A DNA stretch of 64,000 bases from Planctomycetota bacterium (GTDB taxonomy: Bacteria > Planctomycetota > Phycisphaerae > Phycisphaerales > UBA1924), in assembly GCA_018242625.1 (NCBI GenBank), contig JAFEBO010000003.1, positions 124,001 through 188,000 on the forward strand, read 5' to 3'. Below the pieces are notes generated by a model. It was given only the letters and a program-made list of their open reading frames with translations, did not search any database and was not told where the DNA came from. Positions 51,149-60,831 of the stretch are shown here, piece by piece. A program made the translations under genes and the position numbers. The first letter of the stretch is position 1. Every line of letters starts with the position of its first letter.

Positions 51149-53314
51149 TCATCCGGCATTTGCGGGCTGGGACGGCGGTGCCGATAAAAGCACCGAACTC
51201 TTCCATTCGTGGTTGAGTTCGCGGGCGGCATCTTCCGAATGGGCTTCCAGCTGGGTTCTGAGCAGATCGGCGTAGCGGCCGGCCCGGGAGAGCAGCTGTG
51301 AGTGGGTTCCGGTTTCGACAATCTGCCCCTGCTCGAGCACCACAATCAGATCGGCGTGCCGGATGGTGCTCAGCCGATGAGCGATTACAAAGCAGGTCCG
51401 TCCGGCCATCAGCGTGGCGAGGCTTCGCTGAATGAGAGCTTCGCTCTCTGCGTCGAGATTGCTCGTTGCCTCGTCAAGTATGAGTATCGCCGGGTTGGCC
51501 AGGATGGCGCGGGCGATCGCCAGCCGCTGCTTCTGTCCGCCGCTCAGACGCACGCCTCGCTCTCCGATGAGCGTGTCGTAACCGAACTCGAGCTTGTCGA
51601 TGAACTCGGCGGCGTTGGCGAGCGAAGCGGCCTTGCGTACTGCCGCCATCACCTCGTCCCGGGTCACGAGCCCGTCGCCGGCGGACTCGACCCGGCCGTA
51701 GGCAATGTTGGCGGCGATCGTGCCGTCGAACAGGAAGACATCCTGTTCAACGATCCCGAGCAGCCGCCGATAGGAGCGGACTTCGATCTCCCGAAGGTTG
51801 ACGCCGTCGAGAAGAATCGCCCCGAGAGGCCACAGGCCTCCGGGTGCCTCAGGATCGGCCACGGCGCACGGATCGAAGAAGCGGGCGATGAGGTTGCACA
51901 GCGTTGTCTTTCCGCTGCCGCTCGCGCCGACGAGCGCCACGGTCATCCCCGGGCTGATCTCGAGGCTGACGTCCTTGAGAACGGCGCGCGGTGCGGCTTG
52001 TTCTGGAAGGGGTTTCGCTTTGTCGCTCTTTTTCCCCTGGCTGGGCGGATACGCGAACGAAACGTGCTCGAGCGTGATACGTCCTTTCACGCTCGATCGC
52101 TCGATCTGCCGGGTGCCCGAGGAATCCGCAAACTCGCGGGGTTCGTCCAGCAGGTCCAGGATCCGGTCAAAGCCCGCGAGATTGGTCTGCACTGCGGTAG
52201 CGGTGTTGGTAAGAGTCTCCAGCGGGCTCAGGAGCATGAGGAGGTAGCTGGTGAACATCATCACCTGGCCGATCGTGAGATTGCCGCGGATGACCTGCGA
52301 ACCGCCGTACACGAGAACACCCGTGCTTGCGACCGGGATCAGAAGCGACCAGACCATTTCGAGCACGCGCGACCACCACCAGACGAGGATTTCCTGACGG
52401 GACATGAGGTGGCCGGATTTGGTGAAGCGGCCCGATTCGGATGTTTCCCGGGCAAAGCCCCGAACGACCCGCATGCCGCCAAAGGCCTCGGTGCTGTGAG
52501 CGTCGATTCCGGTGCGTGTGATCTTGATATCGCGGTAAATAGGCCGGATGCGATTGATCCACGTGCGGTGGCTGAGCCAAACCGCCGGGATGAGCATCAT
52601 TCCGCCGACTAGCAAACGCCAGTCGACCGTTGCGAGGATCGCCAGCGTGCCGACAAGCTGGACGATCGCTCTCCACGGGTTGTAAAGAAGGCTGAAAAGC
52701 AGCTCGGCCGCCGCACCCGCATCTTCGCGCAGGATGCTGACAACTCCCCCGGTTTTCATCTGGTGAACCCGGTGGAGCGGCAGGCGAGCGGCCTGCTCAA
52801 AGACTTCTTTCCGCATGGAGGCCTGCACGCGCTTTGTCAGCCGTGTCATCTGCCACCTGCCCCACGTCCAGATCGCGATGTTGATCATCGTGATCAGCAC
52901 CATCCCGCTGCCGAGCGCGTACAGGAGTCGCACCCGGTCCGACGGACCGATCTGCCCCCAGTCGATGCGGAATCCGAACATGGAAATGAGCGATCGGGCA
53001 GCCGGCGCCATGCCGGTCGGGCCGGGGTGATCCGTGATGATGTAGTCGATTGCGACCAGCGTGCTTGCGGGGAGAATCAGGCCCAGGCCGGTCGCAACGG
53101 TGAGCGTTGCGAGGGCGGCGAGAACGGTTGGGCGATGTTCGCGGATCTGCCGCCAGAATCGCCGAAAAAGTTCCGCAAACCCCCGGGCGCGGGCGGCTTT
53201 TCGCTGTCGCTCTCCCGAGGCCTCCGCCGCGTCGAGCTTTGCCCAGGAAGGATCACGCCGCCTGGCCAGGTATTCGGTGTAGCGGGAGCGGCTGCTCCGG
53301 CGCTGAAACAACAT
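51149..53314 (-). CDS. ABC exporter, fused permease and ATPase (ABCB/MsbA type)
   Basis: A 721-residue half-transporter that should dimerise to export a substrate using ATP. Six membrane helices in residues 60-370 include the ABC-B signature regions VASTGVLVYGG and TIGQVMMFTSYLLMLL. The ATPase half has Walker A VGASGSGKTT (about 460-470), signature LSGGQKQR (about 590), Walker B ILILDEATSNLDAES (about 609) and the switch His in VIAHRLST. Both half-sites are complete. A basic cytosolic N-terminus of about 55 residues is extra. The substrate is unknown; the three cysteine-rich genes downstream raise the possibility of peptide or metal-thiolate export. ATG 53314 is preferred over TTG 53320. Confidence 0.9.
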   Translation of the reverse strand: MLFQRRSSRSRYTEYLARRRDPSWAKLDAAEASGERQRKAARARGFAELFRRFWRQIREHRPTVLAALATLTVATGLGLILPASTLVAIDYIITDHPGPTGMAPAARSLISMFGFRIDWGQIGPSDRVRLLYALGSGMVLITMINIAIWTWGRWQMTRLTKRVQASMRKEVFEQAARLPLHRVHQMKTGGVVSILREDAGAAAELLFSLLYNPWRAIVQLVGTLAILATVDWRLLVGGMMLIPAVWLSHRTWINRIRPIYRDIKITRTGIDAHSTEAFGGMRVVRGFARETSESGRFTKSGHLMSRQEILVWWWSRVLEMVWSLLIPVASTGVLVYGGSQVIRGNLTIGQVMMFTSYLLMLLSPLETLTNTATAVQTNLAGFDRILDLLDEPREFADSSGTRQIERSSVKGRITLEHVSFAYPPSQGKKSDKAKPLPEQAAPRAVLKDVSLEISPGMTVALVGASGSGKTTLCNLIARFFDPCAVADPEAPGGLWPLGAILLDGVNLREIEVRSYRRLLGIVEQDVFLFDGTIAANIAYGRVESAGDGLVTRDEVMAAVRKAASLANAAEFIDKLEFGYDTLIGERGVRLSGGQKQRLAIARAILANPAILILDEATSNLDAESEALIQRSLATLMAGRTCFVIAHRLSTIRHADLIVVLEQGQIVETGTHSQLLSRAGRYADLLRTQLEAHSEDAARELNHEWKSSVLLSAPPSQPANAG

Positions 53315-53371
53315 GCCCAAACAATAAGGGGGCCCGGCGCGTTTGCCTCGCCACCTCTTCTACCTTTACTC

Positions 53372-55210
53372 ATGATGTATCGGCTTGGGCTTCCCCTGCT
53401 ATTTCTCGCGTTCTGCGGGCTGGTTGGCTGCTCATCAGCCAAGCCCGGATCGGCCGGCCAACCGCCCGCGGCAACCTCTACGGCCGGCAAGGCCGAGCCG
53501 ACATACCGGCATGTCGTCGCCGCGGACCATGAATTGGCTTCGCTTGCGGGGCTGGAAATGCTCCGAAAAGGCGGCAATGCTGTCGACGCGGCCGTTGCCA
53601 CCAGCTTCGCCCTGTCCGTCGTGCGCCCTTATTCATGCGGCATCGGCGGCGGCGGCTTCATGCTCGTCCGCCTCGTGCATCATCCGAAACTGCACGATCT
53701 GCCGCGCACCATCGCGATCGACTACAGGGAGGTCGCGCCGGGCTGGGCCCGTTCGGATTTCTTTGAAACCGACCCCGTCTGCAGCAAGGACCCCGACGCG
53801 AGCACACGCGGTGCTCACGCCGTGGCAATACCGGGGACGGTCGCGGGGTTGCTCTATGCGCTGGAACGCTACGGAACCCTGCCGCGTTCGACGGTGCTCG
53901 AGCCCGCGATCCGTTATGCGGAGCAGGGCTTTGCGGTCGACGCCGATTACGCATCCACCGCGGAGCGGGCCTGGAAAAACACCAAGGATCACCCCGGATA
54001 CGCGAGCAGATTCGCCGAGTTCTCGCGGATCTATCTGAAAGACGGGACCATCCGCCGCGGCGACACCTTGCGGCTTGCGGGGCAGGCCGCGGCACTCCGG
54101 CTGATTTCCCGCGACGGCGCCGACGCCTTCTACAAGGGCGCGATCGCCTCGGATATTTTTGCCGCATTGACCGCGGGCGGAGTCAAGCTCCCCGCCGCGG
54201 ATCTCGGAGACTACAAACCCCGCGAATTGTCGCCGCTCGAGTGCACGTTCCGGGGAAAGCGGGTGCTGACTTTTCCCCCGCCGTCCAGCGGCGGCATTGT
54301 TCTTGTTCAGACCCTCGGCATGATCGATGCCCGGCGAACGGAATTCGACGGATTCGAATACGCATCGAGCCCTGCGCTGCATTTCCTGGCCGAAGCGCTC
54401 AAGCAGTCGTTCGCGGACCGGTCGCACTATCTCGCGGATCCCGCGTTTGTCGACGTGCCCACACTGGAGCTGACATCGGGCGCCAATGTGCGCGAACTTG
54501 CGGCACGCATCGACATGAGCCGCTCTCAGCCTCCCGATGCCTGCGGCAGTCATATCGCGGCTCCGCAAAACAAGGGAACCATCCCGCCCGACGCCGGGAC
54601 CAGCCATCTATGCGCGGTCGACTCGTGGGGAAACGCGGTCGCCTGCACCGAGACGATCAATCTGAGCTTCGGCTCTTACGTGTGCGTGCCCAACTACGGC
54701 TTTCTTCTGAACGATCAAATGGACGATTTCACGACGCGTCCGGACAAACCAAACGCATTCGGGCTTCGCCAGGATGTCAGAAACCTGCCCGCCCCGGGCA
54801 AACAGCCGCTCTCGAGCATGTCGCCCACCATCGTGCTGGCGGCAGATCGAAAGGACTCCCCGGTGGAGCTGGTCGTAGGAGCTTCGGGTGGTCCTTGGAT
54901 TATCACCGGGACGCTGCAGGTGCTGCTCAACTCCGAGGTGTACGGCATTCCCGCGTCGCAGGCGGTGGCGCAGCCCCGGATCCACCACCAGTGGATGCCC
55001 GATGTTCTCGATATTCAGACCGAGCTGGCCGACAGCCCCGAACCCGGAAGCAAGAGAACCGTCAACGAGGCGCTTCGAGCGCTCGGGCACAAGACGAAAG
55101 TCGGGAAATCCGAGTGCGTGGTACAGGCGATCCGGCGATCGCCCACCAAGCCCGACAAGTTCGAGGCTGGAAGCGACCCCCGCAAGGGCGGCAAACCCGC
55201 CGGAGAGTGA
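53372..55210 (+). CDS. gamma-glutamyltransferase, lipoprotein
   Basis: A 612-residue Ntn-hydrolase that processes itself and transfers or hydrolyses gamma-glutamyl groups, for example from glutathione. A lipoprotein signal (FLAFCGLVGC) anchors it outside the inner membrane. VAADHELASLAGLEMLRKGG, CGIGGGGFMLV and the catalytic Thr410 in DAGTSHLCAVDSWGNAVA are present, followed by SSMSPTIVL. The usual motif is GTTHxSVVD; GTSHLCAVD is a modest variation. Start ATG 53372; long upstream readings are antisense to the ABC gene. It is divergent from the ABC exporter, with 57 bases between starts. Confidence 0.9.
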   Translation: MMYRLGLPLLFLAFCGLVGCSSAKPGSAGQPPAATSTAGKAEPTYRHVVAADHELASLAGLEMLRKGGNAVDAAVATSFALSVVRPYSCGIGGGGFMLVRLVHHPKLHDLPRTIAIDYREVAPGWARSDFFETDPVCSKDPDASTRGAHAVAIPGTVAGLLYALERYGTLPRSTVLEPAIRYAEQGFAVDADYASTAERAWKNTKDHPGYASRFAEFSRIYLKDGTIRRGDTLRLAGQAAALRLISRDGADAFYKGAIASDIFAALTAGGVKLPAADLGDYKPRELSPLECTFRGKRVLTFPPPSSGGIVLVQTLGMIDARRTEFDGFEYASSPALHFLAEALKQSFADRSHYLADPAFVDVPTLELTSGANVRELAARIDMSRSQPPDACGSHIAAPQNKGTIPPDAGTSHLCAVDSWGNAVACTETINLSFGSYVCVPNYGFLLNDQMDDFTTRPDKPNAFGLRQDVRNLPAPGKQPLSSMSPTIVLAADRKDSPVELVVGASGGPWIITGTLQVLLNSEVYGIPASQAVAQPRIHHQWMPDVLDIQTELADSPEPGSKRTVNEALRALGHKTKVGKSECVVQAIRRSPTKPDKFEAGSDPRKGGKPAGE

Positions 55211-55232
55211 ATTGTAGACAACAATTCCCACG

Positions 55233-56207
55233 ATGCTCACGCGAGCCGAGCAAGTCATTCCGCACGATCAGGGGACGCCCGCGCGTCTTGGGCTGGTTGC
55301 CCGGGACATCAAGCTGTCGCACTCGATCTTCGCCCTTCCTTTTGCCATTTTGGGCGCATTCCTCGCACAGCCGGCCGACATGCCAAGAGGTCGATTCGCG
55401 GCGATTCTCGCCCTCGTGGTGGTGTGCATGATCTCCGCCCGGACCTACGCCATGGTCGTCAATCGGCTTGCCGATCGGCGGATCGACTCGGACAATCCAA
55501 GAACCCGAGGCCGCGTCTTTGCCTCGGGCAGCGTGACGCCGGCTTTCGGATTTGCGGTGCTCGCCGGATGCGTCGCCGCTTTTCTGGCCGCCACTTCCCT
55601 TTTCTGGGTCTTCTTTGGCAACGCATGGCCGCTCTTGCTCGCGGTGCCGGTTCTCTGCTGGATCGGTGCCTATTCGTTCACGAAACGCTTTACTTTCGCC
55701 TGCCACCTTTTCCTGGGAAGTTCGCTGGCGGCCTCACCGGTCGCGGCGGCGATCGCGGTTTGTCCCGGAGTGGTCGGTCTTCCCTCGAACTTCCCGCCCA
55801 CGCAGCTCGCCCCGGGAGCGGGCGGAGCAATCTGGGCGCTCGCGGGAATGGTGATGCTGTGGGTTGCCGGCTTCGACATCATTTATTCGCTGCAGGATGT
55901 CGCCGAAGACAGAAGGCAGCGGCTCTTTAGCGTTCCCTCGAAGCTGGGGGTCCCCGCCGCCCTCTGGATCAGCCGAGCGTTCCATGCGGGCGCGTTCGTG
56001 CTGCTCGCGGTCTGCTGGAGGCAGGACCCCAGGCTGGGCGCTCTTTTCGGGCTGGGGGTCGCGCTCGTTGGGGTGCTCCTTGTGGGCGAGCACGCGATCC
56101 TGGCGCGAAGGGGTAAGGAAGGACTTCAGGCCGCCTTCTTCACCTTCAATGGCATCGTCAGCCTGGTGGTGGGAACTCTCGGCGTCATTGATCTGGTGGC
56201 GGTCTGA
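55233..56207 (+). CDS. UbiA-family prenyltransferase (UbiA/MqnP-like)
   Basis: A 324-residue integral membrane prenyltransferase attaching a polyprenyl chain to an aromatic acid in quinone synthesis. The first Asp-rich motif is NRLADRRID (Asn77, Asp81, Asp85) and the second is DIIYSLQDVAEDR (about 215-227). Eight to nine hydrophobic segments are visible. The sequence fits the UbiA/MqnP group used for ubiquinone or futalosine-route menaquinone; which one cannot be told from this window. The start ATG 55233 lies 22 bases after the previous stop, likely in one transcript with the transferase gene. Confidence 0.88.
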   Translation: MLTRAEQVIPHDQGTPARLGLVARDIKLSHSIFALPFAILGAFLAQPADMPRGRFAAILALVVVCMISARTYAMVVNRLADRRIDSDNPRTRGRVFASGSVTPAFGFAVLAGCVAAFLAATSLFWVFFGNAWPLLLAVPVLCWIGAYSFTKRFTFACHLFLGSSLAASPVAAAIAVCPGVVGLPSNFPPTQLAPGAGGAIWALAGMVMLWVAGFDIIYSLQDVAEDRRQRLFSVPSKLGVPAALWISRAFHAGAFVLLAVCWRQDPRLGALFGLGVALVGVLLVGEHAILARRGKEGLQAAFFTFNGIVSLVVGTLGVIDLVAV

Positions 56208-56402
56208 TAACCTTCGATGATTCCTGAGGCCGGTCTGGAGCGCTGGACACCTCAAGCCAAATCGGGTGAAATAACCACGTTCGAAGTGCGATAAACAGGA
56301 AGGCGGTCGCCGGTTGGCTGCACCCGAAGACCCCCTTCACGCGGACAGGACAGGGAACAATGCGCCCGGGCTGCCGGGGCGAGCAACCCGAGGATTGAAC
56401 CC

Positions 56403-57518
56403 TTGAAGCGAGATCTCGCGGCTTCGATGTGTTTGTTTCTCTGCACTTTGGTGCAGGGCGGCAGCACGCTGCTCGCGCCGGACAACTTGAACCTTGTGAT
56501 CGTGGGGCTCAACCAGAGCAACGGTGCAATGACGGTTTTTCCCGAGCGGCCGGCGGGAGAGTGGCTCAACCTGACGGACTATGTCGACTCCTGGTCGGTG
56601 GGCACGCTCCGTCAGGCGACGCAGGTCGGCTCGGAGATCTGGATTTCGGACCAGACCGCCGGACTGGTTTACCGGTTTTCCGCCCAGTCTGAGCGTCCTC
56701 GCTTTCTCGGCTCCATTGAGGGGCTGGCGAATCCGCGCGGCATCACGATTGTGAACGGCGAAGTCTGGATCGCCTGCGGCGATCTTCCGCCGGACGGAGG
56801 CGTCGATCGCAGGACCACAAACGGGGCGCCGATCGCCAGCTTCAGCGCCGAGAACCCGTTTGATGTCCTGAACTTTGACGCGTCGACGGTCCTGGTTTCA
56901 AACATCAACCAGAACAGGCTGGAGAAATACACCAGCGTGGGCGCTCAGGCAGGAACATTCGTTTCCGTGTGGGGATCGGGCAGCAGCATCGATTTTCCGA
57001 TGCAGCTTCTCAAATGGCGGGAAGGCACCAATGACCGCATCGTCGCCGTCGGCTTCACGGGCGACTCGCCGGGGCTGTACGTTTACAAGGCTTCGGACGG
57101 CAGCTTTGTCAAGCGGATGCTCACGATCGCGATCTTTTCCGAGGTAACGGTGACCGACCCGCGCGGGGCGGCTCTGCTGGGTTCAGGGGAAATCGCGTGG
57201 TCGGGCTCGCAGGGCATCTTCGCGCTCGACACGACAACGGGCAACAGCCGCTCGCTCTATGTGGGCGTCAACTTCACGTGCAACTTCATCAGCCAGGTGG
57301 ACTTTTCGAAGTACTGCCCGGGCGACATCAACAACGACTCGCTGGTCGATGACTCCGACTTCTCGATCTTTGTCGTGGCCTATAACGACCTGCTCTGCCC
57401 GATGCTGCCTTCGGGTTATCCCGCCGGCTGCCCCGCGGACCTGAACGGCGACGGAATGGTCGACGACTCCGATTTCGCGATCTTCGTTTCGGGGTACGAC
57501 GCCCTGCTCTGCCCGTGA
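56403..57518 (+). CDS. exported propeller-like protein with GC-type dockerin tail
   Basis: A 371-residue exported protein. The signal peptide (MKRDLAASMCLFLCTLVQGG) starts at TTG 56403, preceded by GAGG. The body has propeller-like repeats (LRQATQVGSEIWISDQTAGL, GLANPRGITIVNGEVWIACG, DGSFVKRMLTIAIFSEV) similar to NHL or quinoprotein blades. The tail loops DINNDSLVDDSDF and DLNGDGMVDDSDF end in LLCP. Function is unknown. It is separated by 195 bases from the prenyltransferase; that gap shows no recognisable signals. The next two genes also encode dockerin proteins. Confidence 0.75.
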   Translation: MKRDLAASMCLFLCTLVQGGSTLLAPDNLNLVIVGLNQSNGAMTVFPERPAGEWLNLTDYVDSWSVGTLRQATQVGSEIWISDQTAGLVYRFSAQSERPRFLGSIEGLANPRGITIVNGEVWIACGDLPPDGGVDRRTTNGAPIASFSAENPFDVLNFDASTVLVSNINQNRLEKYTSVGAQAGTFVSVWGSGSSIDFPMQLLKWREGTNDRIVAVGFTGDSPGLYVYKASDGSFVKRMLTIAIFSEVTVTDPRGAALLGSGEIAWSGSQGIFALDTTTGNSRSLYVGVNFTCNFISQVDFSKYCPGDINNDSLVDDSDFSIFVVAYNDLLCPMLPSGYPAGCPADLNGDGMVDDSDFAIFVSGYDALLCP

Positions 57519-57605
57519 AATTGCGGAGAGTTTTCCGTTCCTCTTGCTTTGAAAGCCTCTTGCCGCTAGCTTGTGTTGTTCCATTTCACTCGCGGGAGAG
57601 CAGCT

Positions 57606-60600
57606 TTGCAGACGGACATTCGTGCGGAATCAACACGCCTTCGCTATGCCTCCCGGCCTGCGTGTGCCGGTCTGCTTGCACTGGCGGGGATTCTCTGCGC
57701 ATCCCCGGCCTTCGCCCAGAGCAAAGTCCAGTTCACCTATCTCTGGCACCTCGAGCAGCCTATTTACTGGCCCGACCGCCAGACCACCGGCTTTGACCGC
57801 TACGAGCGCGCCCAGGAATCGCGCGTCCACAAGGCTTCGGGTGCGGCACATCCGGAAAACAATCTCGACGACATTTTCGGTCTTGATGACCGCAAAGCCG
57901 TGTACCAGTACCGCACCCGCGACTGCGTGAACGCCATCCGCTGGACGCAGCGCGGCGGAGCGCAGATCACTTATTCCGGCGGCCTCATCGAGAACATCAT
58001 GTCGCTCGGCAGCGCCAGCCAGCTTGGTTACTCGCCGTCGTGGATGAACTCGATCCGAGAAGCCCGCGGCTGGACGACGCTGAGCGGCAAGCCCCGGCTC
58101 GATGTCGTCATTTTCCCGTTCCATCACGCGCTGATGCCGCTTGTCGACGAAAACACCATGCGCAAGCAGGTGCAGGCGTACAAGCGCATCTACCCCGACG
58201 CGTGGGGCACGGCGGTCCCCGTTTCGAAGGGCTTCTTCCCGAGCGAAATGGCGTTCAGCACCCGCATGATCGGCGTGCTCGCGAGCGAGGGGATCAACTG
58301 GTCGGTCGTCAGCGCGGAGAAAATCGCCCGCTGCCAGCCGGACTTCCCCGTCGTCTTCGGCTCGGGCGGCATCAACTGCGACCCGCCCAATAAGGCAGAT
58401 CAGGTCAACCCCGTCAACTCCTCGCTCATCAACGCGTGGTACCGCCAGTCGATTTCCCGCGGCTGCTCTCCGGTCGAATCCGTCTACTCATTGCTCCCCC
58501 ACCGCGCGAAGTATGTCGATCCGAATACCGGTGCTGTCTCTTCGATCATCGTTGTGCCTTCGTCGCAGGGGCTTTCCTGGCGCGATGGGTATTCCCCGCT
58601 GGGCACGAGCGACTTTTCCAACCTTGCCGCGCTGAACACCGGTTCACAGCCGCTGCTCATCACGCTCGCGCACGACGGCGATAACGCGTGGGGCGGCGGA
58701 TTCTCCTATTACATGGAGGCGACGCCGAATCTGGTTTCGAGCGCCAATGGCACCTATCCCGCCACCACCATCGAGCAGTACCTGAACGATTATCCAGTCG
58801 GCGCGAATGACTTCGCGCACGTGGAAGACGGCGCGTGGGTCAATGCCGACGGCGACTTTGGCGCGCCGCAATTCATCAACTGGAACTGGCCGCTCGTAAA
58901 TGCTTCGGGCAATATCGATGTCGCCGCGGGATGGGCCGAAGACGCCCGCAACTGGGCGGTCATCACGGCGATGCAGAACCGGGTCGAAACCGCTGAAGCG
59001 ATCACAATCTCCCGTCCGGTCGGCTTTGCCACCTACGGCGGCACCGGTGGCGCCCCGCTCGATACAGGGCACATCGTTTATCCGGACAACAGCGCGCTGC
59101 CCGCGGAGCGTGCCTGGCATTACTTCATGGGCTCGCTCAACAGCGGCTACATGTACTACGGCACCTCGCTCGACATGGAAGTGAAGCCCACGATCGCCTG
59201 CAACAACGCGGCGCGACTCGCCGATCCCGTCATCGCCAGCGCCGGCCCAGCCGGCGACACCGTGGCCCCCACCGTCTGGATTCCGCAGCGCACGCCGTGG
59301 AACCCGGGCTCCACCAATTTCGGCCCGCAGCACAAGTACCAGCAGGTCGTCAACAACGGCGATTTCGACATCTGGACCTTTGCCTACGACGCGAGCGGCA
59401 TTCCCGACGGTGCCGTAGTTCTCAAATACCGCCTCGACAACGACGGAGCCAACCCGCTCTCTTCCAATCAGAACGAGACATACGCCGGCGGGAGCGAAGT
59501 CGGCGCCTGGCAGGCGCTCACGATGACCAAGCGTGCCTTCCCGGCGGGCAATTTCTTCAATGATCCGGGGATTAACTTCTTCGTAATGCCGCAATACATC
59601 GCGGACGAGTACTACGTAAAGCTCACCGGGATCCGGAGCAAGCTGGTTGATTACTACGTCGAAGCAACCGACTCGCGCGGCAACATCAAAAAGTCGCCGA
59701 TCCAGCACGTCTGGGTCGGCGATGGCGCCGGCGCTTCGGGAGGCGGAGGCGGGACCGTGGTTGCGCTCAACCCCGAGACCCCGGTCGCCGGACAGAACGT
59801 GACAGTGACCTACGACCCGGCCGGACGCAATCTCGCGAGCGCCGGCTCCATCTTCCTGCACTACGGCTTCAACCAGTGGACCACCGTCATCGCGCCGGAT
59901 GTGCTCATGACCAAGGACGCCCAGACGGGCAAGTGGAGCACCACAGTTGCGGTGATCCCCAGCGCCACCAAGTTCGACCTTGTCTTCAACAACGGCGCAG
60001 GCACTTGGGACAATAACGGCGGCGGCGACTGGCACTTCACCGTCAGCGGCGGCCAACCGGTCGACACGTGGGATGTCAGCGGCGTGCGCGACCCGGACTC
60101 CACGCTCATCGCGACCAGCGCAAGCAACAACATCAATCTCTGGGCCGGGCTCAAGGGCGACATCTTCTACATGGCCACGCAGGCCGCGGCAGGCACGAAC
60201 GACCGCTTCCTTCTGCTCTCCGGATCGTCGGGGCCCGGCGCTCTGCAGACCGCGATGTGGGGCAAGGGCGGCCAGGTCGGCGCATGGGCCTCGTTCGTCG
60301 GAAACGAGAGCACCAACGGCTACAACGGCTGGGCCGATGTTCCGAGTGGCAATGTGACGCAGAGTGCCGCGGCCAACAACGGGGGCGTTCTCGCGGCAAC
60401 AATCGATCTCAAGAAGCGGTTCGGCGGCGGTGCCGCCTTGCCTTCCAAGGTTTACGTCGCTGTCGGGACCTATCCGACGGCCGACGCCACCCTGCCGGTG
60501 GGTGCCGACTGCATCCCCGCCGCGAGCGGCAACAACCTCCCCGGCGCCGTCGAGATCCGCCTCTGCCAGTTCGCCAAGCCTCGCTCGCCGCAAGGCTGCT

Positions 60601-60785
60601 GCCCTTCAGATTTGACCAATAACGGCTTCATCGACGACGCCGATTTTGTTGTCTTCGCCTCGTTCTACGACGCACTGATCATGTCCGCGCCCTATGAGGG
60701 AGCGGATCTGACCGGTGACGGACTGTGCGACGACGCGGACTTTGTGGCCTTCGCCGCGGCGTACGACACGCTCCTCTGCCCCTGA
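57606..60785 (+). CDS. exported GH57-like glycoside hydrolase with CBM25-type module and GC-type dockerin tail
   Basis: A 1059-residue secreted protein. After the signal peptide (to Ala37), WHLEQPIYWP (47-56) matches GH57 region 1. FFPSEMAF with Glu214, the position of the GH57 nucleophile region, and HDGDNAWGGG (Asp357) match later conserved regions. GH57 enzymes act on starch-like glucans by a retaining mechanism. A starch-binding-like CBM25 module (about 718-820, NVTVTYDPAGRNL, IFLHYGFNQW, FDLVFNNGAGTWDNNGGGDW) supports glucan as substrate. The tail loops DLTNNGFIDDADF and DLTGDGLCDDADF end in LLCP. The start is TTG 57606 after GGGAGAG; GTG 57573 is a less likely alternative. Confidence 0.82.
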   Translation: MQTDIRAESTRLRYASRPACAGLLALAGILCASPAFAQSKVQFTYLWHLEQPIYWPDRQTTGFDRYERAQESRVHKASGAAHPENNLDDIFGLDDRKAVYQYRTRDCVNAIRWTQRGGAQITYSGGLIENIMSLGSASQLGYSPSWMNSIREARGWTTLSGKPRLDVVIFPFHHALMPLVDENTMRKQVQAYKRIYPDAWGTAVPVSKGFFPSEMAFSTRMIGVLASEGINWSVVSAEKIARCQPDFPVVFGSGGINCDPPNKADQVNPVNSSLINAWYRQSISRGCSPVESVYSLLPHRAKYVDPNTGAVSSIIVVPSSQGLSWRDGYSPLGTSDFSNLAALNTGSQPLLITLAHDGDNAWGGGFSYYMEATPNLVSSANGTYPATTIEQYLNDYPVGANDFAHVEDGAWVNADGDFGAPQFINWNWPLVNASGNIDVAAGWAEDARNWAVITAMQNRVETAEAITISRPVGFATYGGTGGAPLDTGHIVYPDNSALPAERAWHYFMGSLNSGYMYYGTSLDMEVKPTIACNNAARLADPVIASAGPAGDTVAPTVWIPQRTPWNPGSTNFGPQHKYQQVVNNGDFDIWTFAYDASGIPDGAVVLKYRLDNDGANPLSSNQNETYAGGSEVGAWQALTMTKRAFPAGNFFNDPGINFFVMPQYIADEYYVKLTGIRSKLVDYYVEATDSRGNIKKSPIQHVWVGDGAGASGGGGGTVVALNPETPVAGQNVTVTYDPAGRNLASAGSIFLHYGFNQWTTVIAPDVLMTKDAQTGKWSTTVAVIPSATKFDLVFNNGAGTWDNNGGGDWHFTVSGGQPVDTWDVSGVRDPDSTLIATSASNNINLWAGLKGDIFYMATQAAAGTNDRFLLLSGSSGPGALQTAMWGKGGQVGAWASFVGNESTNGYNGWADVPSGNVTQSAAANNGGVLAATIDLKKRFGGGAALPSKVYVAVGTYPTADATLPVGADCIPAASGNNLPGAVEIRLCQFAKPRSPQGCCPSDLTNNGFIDDADFVVFASFYDALIMSAPYEGADLTGDGLCDDADFVAFAAAYDTLLCP

Positions 60786-60831
60786 GGCCGGTCCGTTGCT
60801 TTCGAGCAGATCCGGGGCGGGAGGTTCGGCT

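Noticed and set aside
52763..53371. N-terminal extension of the gamma-glutamyltransferase frame
   Set aside because: It is antisense to the ABC transporter; the lipoprotein signal at 53372 gives a natural start.
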